Positions 1-13,038 of a DNA stretch of 64,000 nucleotides are shown here, piece by piece. Source of the DNA: Gadus chalcogrammus (taxonomy: Eukaryota > Chordata > Actinopteri > Gadiformes > Gadidae); contig NC_079414.1 of NCBI RefSeq assembly GCF_026213295.1, forward strand, positions 11,038,362-11,102,361, written 5' to 3'. Numbering within the stretch: the stretch's first letter is position 1; each line of letters opens with the position of its first letter. Below the pieces are notes generated by a model. That model searched no databases. It saw only the letters and a list, made by a program, of their open reading frames with translations, and was not told the origin of the DNA. The position numbers and the translations under genes are program-made.

Positions 1-484
1 TTCACCGAAGCGCGACTCTATGATTACAAAGATACAACGATACAAATTAGTCCCATCAATAAGCTAGAAAATATGAATTACGTCTCAATTATGTCTCAGC
101 CATGACAGCTATTTGGTTGGAACTAAAAGAGTTTCAACTGTCACAGGATTCATGTTATCAACAACAATATCAACATAATTTGTTTGAAAAAAAATACCAA
201 AAATAATCTTTACAGAAATTGACAAACACAAATACTGCTACTTATACATATAGTACATACCTATTGGATATTACAATGTATATCCCCAGAAGATATATAA
301 AATAAGACTTATGTACAGTAGGTTATTTCCATGTAGTAAACCATTTAAATGTCTCCAGTCAACAGCATCCAAATTAATCTCCCAATGTCCCTTTTATGAC
401 AGAAAGAATAATGATGTCAGTACATTAAAGAGATGAAATAAAAAAACACTCAGAGATGGACAGGTAGGAAGACAGACAAACAGA
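1..484. other. AT-rich intergenic sequence
   Basis: No gene, RNA or clear repeat can be supported. The sequence is AT-rich and every reading frame is broken by frequent stops. Confidence 0.6.
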
Positions 485-930
<446 letters not shown>

Positions 931-2019
931 CTCCCTCAGGGAGAGTTGATCAATAGAGGCTGAAGAATGCCAAGTGACAGCGGAGCCATGGCCAGCTGCT
1001 GCTACAACTAGCGGGATTGGGATCTCTTCCCTGTGGGTTAGGCTGCCCACACCTCAGAGCACGTCAAGAGATGGCCAGGTGTAGCATCTCAGGCTCTCAA
1101 TCGGCTTCGGTTTCCTCTCGCTGAATCAATAGGAGTTCAGTCTCTCAAGACAGATGAGTTCTTATATTAAATTTCCAGATGCTGGACATCTGGACCTGGC
1201 TACACCGGATCCAGAAATCCAGAACGGGTTCCGACCAATCATGACACGGTGTCAAACTGTGCATTATAATAGCCTGCTATGTGTTGTGATGAGTGAGTGT
1301 CGTGATTGGTCAAAATTGCACCTTGGACCTTGCATCCGGTTCTGAAGACACTTTATCTGGCTTTAGTCACTTTACTCTGACTTGATTCATAGCTCCCTTG
1401 ATATCAATTTCAGACGACAGAGAATGAAAAAGTGGACCAAAATAAAATGGATGACATTGCGTTAATAGGAATAGTGGAAGAGCTGCACAGCTGTGGGTGT
1501 GACCCGGGTCTGGACGGGTTCTGGGACCTGGAAGGTGGCCCCAAGAGAGGGAGGACCGGTCCCAGCGACAGACTGCACCAGATGCGGGCATGTAGTGGGC
1601 CAAAATAGGAAGGATTGATTTACCCTGACCTTCCACAGAGTTGGAGATGAAGGAACCTGGCAACCAGGCTGGAAGTATTTTCACAAAGAAGTGGGAATAC
1701 AATTTGTTAAAATTTGATGAAAGCAAAGAATCGAGTGATGAGAGAACGAGATTTGCTTGCATTACCGGAGGCATTCTGCAAAACAGTGGGGTTGAATCTC
1801 GCTCCCTGCAATTTTCTTTGGAATTAAGTTCATTTGAGGATGTAGAATTAAATCAGTTCTGCTAGCACGGAGACTAGTCACAACATGGAGACGTGTGTCC
1901 TTTGAGGTAATACATGAAAAAGGGAAATGTCCTGCAGTGTATGAATCTTGGACTCTTGGAGATGCCCTTCTTCTAAGACTCAGTTTTCAGCAAGCTTTGT
2001 TGGGGTGCCCTGAGAATTC
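931..2019. other. Intergenic, no supported gene
   Basis: Mixed-composition DNA with only short open frames (for example 1367-1774 on the - strand and 1641-1865 on the + strand). None resembles a known family or has a plausible exon structure. Confidence 0.5.
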
Positions 2020-2480
2020 AATAACAGCAGAGTCTATCCTCAGCTGAACCTTATACCCTGTTCTTTCATTCATAGTGGAGTCTATCTTCAGCTACCCCCA
2101 TTCATAGTGGGTTCTATCCTCCACCTCTCCCACTCATAACAGAATATACCCTCAGCTGATCCTCAAACCCTGATTCCTCACTCATAATGGGGTCTATCCT
2201 GAGCTGATCTTTAAACCCTTGATCCCTCATTCAAAGTGGTTCCCTCATTCATAGTGGAGTCTACCCCACGCTTCACTCATTCAACCATAAGCTTCTCTCA
2301 TTCATAGTGGTGTCTATCAGCTTCTCTCATTCATATTAGAGTCTACACTAAGCTTCTCTCATTCATAGTCAAGACTAACCTTAGCTTCTCTCATCATAGC
2401 GCAGTCTACTATAAGCCTCTTTCAATCATTGAGGGGACTACCATCAGTTTCTCTCAGTCATATTTCAGTCTATCATCAGT
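2020..2480. repeat. Degenerate minisatellite with CATTCATAGTGG core
   Basis: The phrase CATTCATAGTGGNGTCTA, followed by CAGCTTCTCT-like sequence, recurs about every 35-50 bases from 2060 to 2480 with heavy decay. It is a diverged tandem array with no coding potential. Confidence 0.75.
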
Positions 2481-3044
2481 TAATCCTTAAACACTGTTAC
2501 TCTTTTGGTTTTCCTCTGATTAACATCCGATCCACAAAATAAATAACAGATGAACCAATGAGTGAATGTGCGTGTGCATGTGAGTGCGTGCGTGCATGCG
2601 CGTGTGTCTGTGTTACCTTGTTACAGTGTTCTGATCCTCCATCTTGTGGTTCTGTCTTTAATCTCTACGCCTTCTAACATTTCTTGTTTTTCTCACTCTT
2701 GCACTTTCACAATCTTTAATCTTCTTCCGATCGATTTGTTTTCCATCCTGTTGGGCTTCTTCCTATAGCTTATAGTGAAGCGCTGGTAGTGTCTAGTACA
2801 TTTATACATATTATTTCATATCATTATTTTTATTAGTAGTAGCAGTAGTATTAGTAGATGTATTTACCTGACATACAAGTGATTTTGTATATCAGCACAT
2901 GCATTACTGCCTTGTTCCTGACTACTTCTAGTGCAGCTACTACATAAAATACCACATAGTTCATTGTATTATATGCAGCATATAGAATGTTGCTTCTTCA
3001 CCTGTTTCTCACACACACACGCACGCACGCACACACATACACAC
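2481..3044. other. Intergenic, no supported gene
   Basis: AT-rich sequence with a short CA/CG-type tract at 3010-3045. Nothing else is recognised. Confidence 0.5.
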
Positions 3045-3400
3045 ACAACCTTCATTGTCTCCACAAAAAATCCATCAGCTTTCCAACACCACATCATGTC
3101 ATAATATTCTAAAAGACAGTGGGCAGGTCAAGCAAGCCTCCTGAGTTTGCCACAACAGGAATTGAACCGGGTCCTCTCTCCTCCCACCAGCGCCCATCGG
3201 CATTCAACACAGAAACGTGATCCTTCTACCACCAGGAAAAAGACAGACTCAAATACCTCTACCAGTAGGATAACTACACTATAAAGTACCTCTTCCACTT
3301 GGAAAACCACACAATAAATGACCTCTACCACTAGAGTAACTACACATAAAGTACCTCTACCACTAGGCCAACTACACTATAAAGTAACTCAACCATTTGG
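3045..3400 (-). repeat. Dispersed SINE-like repeat, copy 1
   Basis: Closely related sequence recurs at 10478-10790, starting beside a CA tract in both places. Read on the - strand it contains GGTTCAATTCC, a good match to the RNA polymerase III B box of tRNA-derived SINEs (complement near 3160-3172). I see no convincing A box. Both copies are followed by the same short tandem motif (AAAGTACCTCT...CTAGG), so this motif belongs to the repeat. A tRNA-derived SINE is the best guess; another non-autonomous repeat is possible. Confidence 0.6.
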
Positions 3401-5139
3401 AAAACAATAAAAAAACCTTGACAACTAGGAAAATAAAGAACTTTATCTATTGTGTCTTGTCTTAAAAAAAACAAGAAAAAATAGGTAGAGTAACAAATAT
3501 TTGTAATGTCTGTATCTAACAATATATAAAAGCTTCAAATGTGTTGTTAAGTAACATGTTCATCTAATACGTTAGGTTTATACATTTGGTTGTGATGATA
3601 CACATTGACAATCATTATTAACAAATCAAATTGGATGAAAATACAGATTTTTCTCCCCTCCTGCAATCATAGCAGTTATTTCAGAATATAAACGGTTGAA
3701 CCTGTAGTACTTGGTCCACTGAAAACAAATGAGTTGTCATTTCCTTTGTGTGTTTATGTGTGTTTGCTATTTGCATACAAAAATGAATCAAGATAAGAAA
3801 GAAAAGGCCCAGAACAATATTTACCAAAAATTGCCATAATAGAACAGTGGTGGTTTAATCAGATCGCCCAGGTAATCAGAGAGGTGGCAGATCACCGTCC
3901 TCCTATGATTACAGATCAGGTTTTCATGATCAAGGAAGAAAATATGTTTTCTTCACAATTTTTTTTTTTTAAATGTAGTTCAATTTATATTTTGTTACAG
4001 TGATTGAATCAAGATTCAAACTTGCCGCAATCGAACTCTGTGACCGTTTCCTCAGAACTCGAATCCGACAGGCAAACAGAAACACGTTGGTCCGTTGGGT
4101 TTCGAAAGACCCTTGACCTTTGCCCTCTACGACCCTGCCTCTCGACCTCTGGCCCCAGGGGCCCCAAGGACACATGTCACCAGGGCCCCTCCCAACGTGG
4201 GGCCCGCTGTGTACATCGAGCCTGCCCGGGGACTGCAGCTGCACAGCGTCACTGGACAATGTTCACAGCTGCCCCCCCTCCTGGCACATCAACAGCCAGG
4301 AGCCAGCAGAGACCACAGCCATCCATTGGCGTTGGTGCTGCTGTTGGCTCTGAGCTGCACTTCCGAGTCCCATCTGTTTGGACTGGTTTGTGTGTCAGCT
4401 TACTACCACTTTGAAGGAGCCAGGCATGCTAGGCTGTCGAGTATTTTTTATTATACGGCTAGTCGGCATTATAGATGACATTTTCTTATTTAAATTTGTT
4501 TTAGGATTATGATGTAGGTATTTGAAGCTCTAGATGCTGGTCTCACTAACTTTCACTATAGGTTAGATAAGATAGGACTACATTCTAGATACTATAATGG
4601 TAGCCACAGCAGCAAGCACAGGACAATATTATACAAGAAAGGAAGAATAAAATAGAAAAATTGAAATTGGGATCGAATTTCTATTGGAGAAAATATTTCT
4701 AAATACAATATGAGTATATTGGGTTGTATGCCAACAGTAGGCCTATACAAACTATCGCCAAGAGCCCCATACATGTCCTGCGTCCTACTACAACGAGCGG
4801 GAGGCTATTGAATCGTCCTGATGTTGAATCAGAGTAGATCTCCATGCCGCGCGTCACCACCGCTTCTTTATGACTCTGCAGGCTGCGTGACGCGCCAGTG
4901 GATCCACTTGGCGGGGAGGAGCGGACTTCAGGCACACTGTGCAGGCGGTGGTAGTGTGGGGAGATGCGGGGAGAGTTGGACAGGGTGCTCAGGACGCCAC
5001 CAGCGGTGCGTCTGTGTGAGGACTTCACCGTGGCATTTTCCTGACAATCACAATTATTTTTCTCTTTTTTGCCCAAAAATGTAATATTTTTTTTTTTACT
5101 ACTTCAATACTTATTGACCTATTTTTGGACCTTACAGTT
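3401..5139. other. Region upstream of adra1d
   Basis: Holds the presumed promoter side of the receptor gene. A GC-rich block at about 4060-4420 has open frames in several registers, but none matches a family I know and no splice sites frame it. I see no clear TATA box close to the coding start. Confidence 0.45.
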
Positions 5140-5199
5140 AAAAAAAGAAGAAGAAGAAGAAGAAGAAGAAGAAGAAGAAGAAGAAGAAGAAGAAGAAGA
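5140..5199. repeat. (GAA)n trinucleotide repeat upstream of adra1d
   Basis: About 19 near-perfect AAG/GAA units end some 240 bases before the adra1d start codon, so the tract is likely in the 5' UTR or core promoter region. Purine-only GAA tracts can form triplex DNA. Poly-E, poly-S and poly-R frames across it are artefacts. Confidence 0.9.
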
Positions 5200-5423
5200 G
5201 GAAAACTTGTTATCATTCGAAACGCATGCGAAGCTTTGCCTGGTGCCGTTCTTTGTTGGAGACAATCTGAGGGAAAAACAATTACATTCTCGTCGCAAGA
5301 AGGCCTGCACGAGTGCGTCAGTGTGACTGCAAGCTATATTTCTGGAGTAAACACTCAGGACTCGTACTATGATGTCAAGCACCGCGCTGTTTTCAACGGG
5401 TAACAAACTTTGACCACCTCTTC

Positions 5424-5450
5424 ATGGAGTTTCAAAATGACCCATTCTAA
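5424..5450 (+). promoter_or_regulatory. Overlapping upstream ORF in the adra1d leader
   Basis: An ATG at 5424, 13 bases before the receptor ATG and in another frame, opens an eight-codon frame that stops at 5448-5450, inside the receptor coding sequence. Its context is weak at -3 (T) but has G at +4. The receptor ATG has A at -3. If it lies in the mRNA it could reduce or tune receptor translation. Function is inferred from position only. Confidence 0.5.
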
Positions 5451-6397
5451 CTTCACGGAAGACGGAAGCGACGATGGGATCTACTCTGGCGAGGCGCTCA
5501 ACGCCTCCCTGGACAACCAGACGCATGCGGGCGGCAACCGCACGACCTGCATACCCTCGGAGGTGGACTCCCAGGTCATCGTGGTCGGCGTGTTCCTCGC
5601 ACTGTTCATCCTGGTGGCCATCGTGGGCAACATCTTGGTCATCCTCTCGGTGCTGTGCAACAGGCACCTGCAGACGGTCACCAACTACTTCATCGTCAAC
5701 CTGGCCGTGGCCGACTTGCTGCTCAGCATCATCGTGCTGCCCTTCTCTGCTTCCCTGGAGGTACTGGGTTGCTGGCTGTTCGGCCGGGTGTTCTGCAACA
5801 TCTGGGCCGCGGTGGACGTGCTGTGCTGCACCGCGTCCATCCTCAGCCTGTGCGTGATCTCAATCGACCGCTACATCGGCGTGAAGCACTGCCTCAAGTA
5901 CCCCGCGATCGTGACAGAGCAGCGGGCGGCGGTGATCCTGGTGGTGGTGTGGCTCTCCTCCATGGTCATCTCCATAGGACCGCTGCTCGGCTGGAAGGAG
6001 CCGCCGCCGGAGGACGAGCGCATCTGCAGGATCACGGAGGAGCCCTTCTACGCGATCTTCTCGTCGCTCTTCTCCTTCTACCTGCCGCTCATGGTCATCC
6101 TGGTCATGTACTTTCGGGTTTACGTGGTGGCGCGCCGGACCACCAAGAGTTTGGAAGCCGGCGTGAAGCGGGAGAGGAACAAGTCGATGGAGGTCGTGCT
6201 GCGGATCCACTGTCGCAGCGTGCTTGGCGACGTGCGTCCGGACAGCTCCAAGAGCAGCAAGCAGCACCCGTTCAGGAGCTCGCTGTCGGTGCGCCTCATG
6301 AAGTTCTCGCGGGAGAAGAAAGCGGCGAAAACCCTGGCGATTGTGGTCGGCATGTTCATCCTGTGCTGGCTACCCTTTTTTTTTCTTCTGCCACTAG
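5437..6397 (+). CDS. adra1d: Alpha-1D adrenergic receptor, exon 1
   Basis: Encodes residues 1-320 and the first base of codon 321 of a Gq-coupled plasma-membrane receptor for noradrenaline and adrenaline. The ATG at 5437 is chosen because an in-frame stop lies at 5401-5403 and the A at -3 is favourable. The extracellular N-terminus has four N-glycosylation sequons (NFT, NAS, NQT, NRT). TM1-TM6 follow. Visible key residues are the amine-binding D127 in TM3, D144-R145-Y146, S209 and S213 in TM5, and C310-W311-L312-P313 in TM6. The third loop carries [10 protein letters not shown] and FRSSLSVRL, which are alpha-1 signatures. The exon ends after ...PLG at a GT donor (6398-6399), the conserved alpha-1 intron site. 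Assignment to 1D rather than 1A or 1B rests on the C-terminus in exon 2. The leader is short compared with mammalian ADRA1D. Confidence 0.96.
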
Positions 6398-6605
6398 GTA
6401 ACGATGACTTTCATTCTCTTTTATACAAAGGCTATACTGACTATACTGTATAGGCTATTGGTGTAATATTTATGTGAGCGATGGTGATGGAATTCTTTAA
6501 GTTATCTCCGACCGGCAACGTAATGACACAAATTACATCCAATGAATCTATATTTATATTATATATTTAAATGATAGGCTTACATCAAAACACTCTTGTG
6601 TGTGT

Positions 6606-6630
6606 ACACACACACACACACACATACCCA

Positions 6631-6713
<83 letters not shown>
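6606..6713. repeat. (CA)n microsatellite
   Basis: Near-pure CA array 200 bases inside the adra1d intron, with short CCCA interruptions at about 6626-6636. Confidence 0.97.
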
Positions 6714-6716
<3 letters not shown>

Positions 6717-7474
6717 AACAATCCATGCAGCCAGGAGAAGATCTTCATCATAACTTAAAATGGGAACATCACTTAGGGTCAGTGATTGAGCTTTCAATGC
6801 AGATCAGATTCACAGAGCTGAGCATTTAATTTTTCCACTGATTCAAATCTAATGCCCTAAGCAACCAATAAGCAATTTCACGCTTGCTTAAGGATTTGGC
6901 CCAGATGCGTTTCACCATCGGTCAGATGTGATCTTGGTATCTGACATAGAGCTCTTCCACAACCTTGAAGATCCAACAGGCCTAGCATATTTAGCAGCTT
7001 AATCCCCCCCCCCCCCCTATCTCCTCATAGTCTTCCACACGTGCACACGTATACACAGCAGCAACAAATACAACGTGATGTCCCAACCCCAGAATTTGAC
7101 CTCTGACCTCCACACTCCTACCACCTCTCTGTTTTCAGTTGTTATGGTGGGAGGGGCCTCCTCCTGGGTCAAGTCCCCCCCCCCCCCCCTGGTGTTTTAT
7201 AAACTGGTGATTTATAAATTGGCTTAATGACAAGAGTAATTGACCCAAATGAACCAGCCACTTTCCTGGTATTCTTCTCAGTGAGAGGCTGAAAGAAAAA
7301 AAACGGAGATGAGGAGCAAAGAGGAAGGAAAGGGAGTATGTAGCTCCGCTCCACGCTTCAAAGATAACAGCACAATTAGTGATTCAAACTCTGAGCTTCA
7401 AAAGACTTAATACCCTTTCTGAAAATTACATGATTGTTATTCCTCATAGACGACAATTCTCTGTTTGATATTCT

Positions 7475-7548
7475 CTATGTGTGTGTGTGCGTGTGCATGT
7501 GTGTGTGTATGTCTGTGCGTGTCTGCGTGTGTGTGTGTGTGTGTGTGC
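7475..7548. repeat. Interrupted (GT)n microsatellite
   Basis: GT dinucleotides broken by GC, AT and CT steps. It lies in the adra1d intron. C-runs at about 7003-7017 and 7177-7189 are further simple sequence nearby. Confidence 0.9.
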
Positions 7549-10418
7549 ATGATTCAGAGTGTTGGTTTAAAGTGCATTGGCGGTCATCATCTTAACAAAG
7601 GTGCATGCAGCAGGTCACATCATTTTCTCTAACTATTCCCTGTCCACATGAGTGTTCCGTGCTACCCTGTCTTGGCATCGCTACAGAATCACTGCCCAAT
7701 ATCTAGCATTCTCTATGGAGAAATTAAAAAGGAGGGAGAAAAAGGTTTGTTACTTTGGTCCACCCTTCTTCCCATTTCCTTTTAGATTGTGTTAGGCAGG
7801 AACAGAGGAGAAAGGGAAGGGGGGCTTTGTCAAAAGGAAATGCTTATCTGAAGAAAATGGCACTTAATCTACAATATATTCTTTTTTCGTTAGATCTTAG
7901 GGGGTTTAAAGTTACAGACGAAGGTCTGCTTGCATATTTTAAATAAAGATTCTTCGGATCCTAAATTAATCTGTTATATATTCAGTAAACACTGCAGGAT
8001 TCGGATTTACAGGGTTGGTTGAAACTACAACTATCCAATAGTGTTCCTGGTACGAGCAATTTGCAATAAGCCCCTCGCTTTCAATACAGGTAACAATATT
8101 TTAATGGGTGTCGTGGGTGAAAGTCAAACACCTATGTTGAGTGTTGTACCTTTCTTGAAATGAGAGTCCAAATCATGTATTTTCAACATGAGAAAATACA
8201 CATTGTATGTAGCTCTGTGGCTGACTATTTAGCCTAAAAGGTCAGGGTTTATTATTTACAATATATTTCTAGGTATAGAGAAGAGACCCTAAAGGGGAAA
8301 CGCAATGCTCCTCGCTCGATCTCACCATGCCAAATGATTACAATGTTTTTTTTCGTTTTTTTGTGAATTAAATTTTTGTTAATTTGTCTGATTCCAATGT
8401 GATGTAATTTGTGAAGTCCCAATATATTGACAGTGAGATCTAAAATCCTGCTGCATGTCATGGCCAAACAACAAGGTTCTGCGTGTGTACACAACAACAT
8501 GCAGCCCTCCCAGAGCCCAGCAACATGTCGGCCTTCTCTGCTGAGGCTCACGTCGTCACACAAATACAAAACCCCTTGTTGGACTCAACAGCCTCAACTC
8601 AGACTATGGAGTCAGAAAACATTCCTACGACCGCGTTCTTGTGCAAGCACTGCATAGTTCCATGGCCAGATCTATAGGCTGGGAAGGCCCCAGTATGCTT
8701 AACATTGAATATAAATCAGCATGCATTGGCTGTTGAAAGTGTCCATTTTAACAGGGTGCAATGTAGTCGTAACAAACAATGCAATTTGCTTGATTAATGA
8801 AATGAGTCGCCGTGGGAGACGACGTGGCCCAGGGGACTACAGACACAACTGCAGGCAGCGGCGTATAGGGGAAGGGACATGTGGGAAAAAAGTTAGATGA
8901 GTTCAGTACCCTGGCGCACACTAAATTGATCGAAGTCCAATGTGCTGCTTTGATTTGGTGCCAACCCTGCCATTTCTGTCAATGCAAAAAGTGCTACTTT
9001 AATATCCTATCGAGTAGACAATGACATTCATTGTGGACTATTGTGCAGTTGATTAGCTGTGATCCTGCTCGGTGCAGGGCGTCGTCTTCCATCCCACCAC
9101 ATCGCCACAGCAGAGAAAGAACAGGCCGTGAACCAGGGTGAAGGGAATAAATTGACAATGGCCTGATTGGCTTCGTCATTATTGTTCAAGGTCCTCCATT
9201 GCCAGCCCTTTCAACAATTGGCCTTTCTCGGTTTGAGCCTGACGGCCATTTAGAGATACAGTGGTCCATTCGGGATCGGGATCTTGTACTGACTATTTGT
9301 CGTATGACTCACAGATGAAAAGCACTGGGTGAGATTCCCAGTGTGAACAGCTTATCTGTATATCTACTTTAAAACACCGTCCTTTTGGATAAAATAACAA
9401 TATAACTCAATGTAAATTCAGGAAAATATTAACAGGACAAGGAGCATAGCAAGATCTGATCTAAATTACTAAATATGAATTAAATTATGTTTTGTACTGC
9501 CACCAACAGACACTGTTTGCTGTTTGATTTGAGTGCCATAGAGTTTCGGTTGTTGTCCCACATTACATTACAATGTAATGTTCCTTTGATCCGCAGAATT
9601 CATCATATTTGTCCAACATCCATTCAATTTGTGCATTTTTGCCCAGCATCCATCATACTTGTACTTGTTTCCTGTCTTTTGGATAACAATGGAAGTTATG
9701 GCGTTTTGCCAATTTAACGTGTGTTGGACGGACATCGTTTTAGATCAAAACACAGAAATCTGGATGGTTTCGGCCATAAGAAGTCAAAAGAAGATAAGAC
9801 ATGCTGGCCTTGTTATTGAAGGTAAGCAATGCAAGAGGGATCATTTGAACTAGAAGAAACACAATGCGTTTTTTTAAATATGTGTTCAATCTGAGTCAGT
9901 CTTCTAGTCTGCTTTGATCCGTGACTATATGCAACATTTTAAAGCAAAAATGTATCTGCAGAAAACGGGCAAAACCCATGCACATTTCCAACCCATAGAA
10001 GATGTGTCTGGATTGGTGCATGCTGTGCATAGGCTGTGAGGAAGGGATTTTTGGTTTGCACCAGCTTGCATAGTTCACTCATTACAACTTTAAAGGAGGT
10101 TTGAGTCCCATGAAAGCATTTGGCTAGCAGTGCTTTACATTTAGCTAGTCTCTGCTGCACCGATAGCATGAATTACCCTTGCATCCCCGAACGTGCATAG
10201 GGACGATGTCGGAACGTCAATTTAGTCGAGGAGGTTTCTCCCTCACCAACACAACACTCTTACTTTAGGCCCCCCCTTCTTCCAGGCCACGTCCTGGCTA
10301 CAACATAGAAGATGAACCCATATATATTGCATTTGAAAAAGTGTGTGAAGCGGCCAACTCATCTGAGCCCAATCTATGTCAATAGAAAATAGCCTTCTCC
10401 AAAAGGCTGGATCTTGAA

Positions 10419-10420
<2 letters not shown>

Positions 10421-10463
<43 letters not shown>

Positions 10464-10790
10464 GCACGCACACACACCTTCATTATCTCCCCAAGTACCA
10501 CTCTCCTCAAAGCAATCAGCTTTCCAACAACACTGGATAAAAGTGTAATAATATTCTAACAGACAGTGGGCAGGTCAAACAACTACTTACAGCCTGAGTT
10601 CCCCACAACGGGAATTGAACCGGGTCCTCTGTCCTCCCACCAGCGCCCACCGGCATTCAACACAGAAACGTGATCCTTCTACAACGAGGAAAACTAGTAC
10701 CTCTTCCTTGAGGGAAACTACACAAAAGTACCTCTTCAACTAGGAAAACGACACAATAAAGTACCTCTTCAACTAGATAGTAATCAATGA
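10421..10790 (-). repeat. Dispersed SINE-like repeat, copy 2, with CA tract
   Basis: Starts with a CA/CG array (10421-10477) and then repeats the sequence of 3045-3400, including the B-box-like GGTTCAATTCC on the - strand near 10610-10622 and the following GTACCTCTTC tandem motif. Two copies with the same borders show a mobile or formerly mobile unit. Family unknown to me. Confidence 0.6.
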
Positions 10791-11053
10791 ACCTATTGAA
10801 AAGCAAATTTTTTTTTTTGTGAACTTGAATTATGACGATGTATGTTGGAATTTGTATTATTTTGGAGTAGTGTTCAGTAGAAGCAGAATAACTTATGTCT
10901 ATCATTAAATATTTATTGACATGCTGTGTTACCAGACAGTTGAATGTATTTGTTACAGTTAGATTATTGAGCGCTAAATATTAAATGTTATATATTAAAT
11001 ATTAAATGTTCTTTCACACACAGTCCCAATTTTCCTAGAGTTCATGCACATGA

Positions 11054-11056
<3 letters not shown>

Positions 11057-11114
<58 letters not shown>
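11057..11114. repeat. (CT)n then (AT)n microsatellite
   Basis: A run of CT units passes directly into a short AT run in the adra1d intron. Confidence 0.95.
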
Positions 11115-11115
<1 letters not shown>

Positions 11116-11534
11116 CACACACACCATTTCATTTTCCTTTTGTGGACATTTATGGATTTAACCAAGAATCTAAGTGCTTGGAATAGTGCAGATTAAGCAC
11201 TACACTATCCCATACCCCTTTGACTTCTCAGATGAAGATGGTAGGGGTGGTGATGCAGAACAATGAGTATGGGCCACAGAGGCATGGGCCAGTGGTCCCC
11301 AAAATGGCCAGGCTCCAAAGCTCCACACCTCAAGGTAACAGCTTTGGAAAGGTAGCTTCTCTTCTGTGTGTAAGTGTGGCCATAAAGGTAACTGTTCACT
11401 GGAGGACAACATTCATAATCCTATGGGTAATGGGTAGCAAGTGAGAAGTGAATCACTCTGATTCTGTTGGGCAGGGTAGTGTTTTAATGGTGGATAGGGC
11501 TCTCCCCTCCCCTGTGGGGAATGGGGAATGGGTT

Positions 11535-11900
11535 TTATCGCCGATTTGCGCAGCCATAGCAATCTTTAGCGAGTTAGCAAGAAATACATAAATATGGGAT
11601 TCCGCTAGTGGAGCGAATGCCTACAAAGTCCGTTTTATTTATTTATCCAAAAATAATTTGGCTCGCCAAAAGCCTAAGCTTTTTTCTTCATGTTAACAGT
11701 ATTTTATCATCCTTGGGGATGATCGTGAGTGAAAGCTTATACTGTAAAATCATCCTGTCACCATTCTGTCGTGGATTTGCGCAGCCATAGCAATCTTTAG
11801 CGAGATAGCAACAAGTACATAAATATGGGATTCCGCTGGTGGAGCGAAGGCCTACAAAGTCCTTTTTATTTATTTAGACAAAAATAATTTAGGTAGTCCT
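11535..11900. repeat. Direct repeat of about 130 bp
   Basis: Sequence around 11535-11670 recurs at about 11768-11905 with few changes: the shared run includes TTTGCGCAGCCATAGC, then AATCTTTAGCGAG, then GGATTCCGCT. Roughly 100 bases lie between the copies. This could be a local duplication or a pair of short terminal repeats. No coding sequence is seen. Confidence 0.75.
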
Positions 11901-13038
11901 GCAGAACAGGGATTCCACCAAACAAAAATATATTTTGGAATTTCTCCATAGGCAGTTTGCAGACGATGCGTGCATTAGTTCAACGCCTGGCAGAAATACG
12001 AACACAGGGAACAACACGGATAGAACCGTGAAAAGTCGTGAAAGATGACTACACGATGGGAAAAAACACCAGTGCCTCAGGTGAACTGGAACTGCGGGGT
12101 ATTTAAGGGAGTGTAAAGGGATTAATGAAACAGCGAGACACAGATGCCAGTAATCAGTTGGCTGGTGAAGTGGAGCTCTGACTCCTCCTGACATTCATGT
12201 AACTCATATAATCGTCTCACAAATCAGAAAATTAAAGTCTGATTGCAGACGCGCTCACATCTGGGTGAGTCAATTTTCTTTCACTTCGTATTTGTTTGGA
12301 CTAATCATGTTGTTTGAAGCGGGGATCCGTTAGCAGATAATTGGCAAACACAAACTCAGCCAGTACTTGTGTACTGTAACAAAGTGTCTGTAAACGTTTC
12401 ACAATCAACAACGTGTTGACTGCAGAAATACACTCACCAAATCCGCTTCTGAAAGCTTCATCCACTAATCACATGCATAACTTTGCATGTAAACAAGAGT
12501 AACGCCACCGTTGGTTTCTTGGCCCAGACTCTGTGCCATCTGCCCCCTAGTTCTGCTATAACATAGTAGGACTCCTGGATCTAAGATTATATATATTAAC
12601 CCATTTAGGCCTAAACCGCCTGGAAAAAATGCCTGTAAAACCTATAGGCGATTTCAGAAAAGCCCCCAAAACCTGAAGTTTTTCTAGAAATTCAGCAATT
12701 GTGTCAACGCCTACTAAATTACTGATTTTTCAGCCCCTGTAACAGATAGGAACACAATTCAAAAAGTATTTGAGAGCTGACACTTGTGGCTTTCATGGGA
12801 AAATTGAGTTTTTACTTACAAATATTTACAATATTTACACACAGGTAGAAAAGTAAATAACATATGTAACATATATATAATAACAACAAAAACATATGTA
12901 AAAGTGCAGGAACAGCACAAAACAGAAAAAAAAATAAAGTATAAAAAAGTGAAATAAGTATATAAGAAAGTAATAAAGTATATAATAACAAACATGGGAA
13001 GGGGAACAGACTGGGACTAAAACTGTAAACAGTCTGCC

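Noticed and set aside
4004..4478. GC-rich block with open frames upstream of adra1d
   Set aside because: Three + strand frames and one - strand frame are open for 77-136 codons, but no frame resembles a known protein and no splice sites or conserved motif support one over another.
5422..6401. Open frames overlapping adra1d exon 1 in other frames
   Set aside because: They are shadows of the GC-rich receptor exon; the +1 frame alone encodes the conserved seven-helix protein. The same applies to 19834-20499, 20166-20454, 24205-24738, 24341-24991 and 24817-25380.
9000..9250. Possible conserved non-coding element in the adra1d intron
   Set aside because: The segment is non-repetitive and has ACAATGG and CCATTGT-like motifs, but without a cross-species comparison there is no evidence of constraint.
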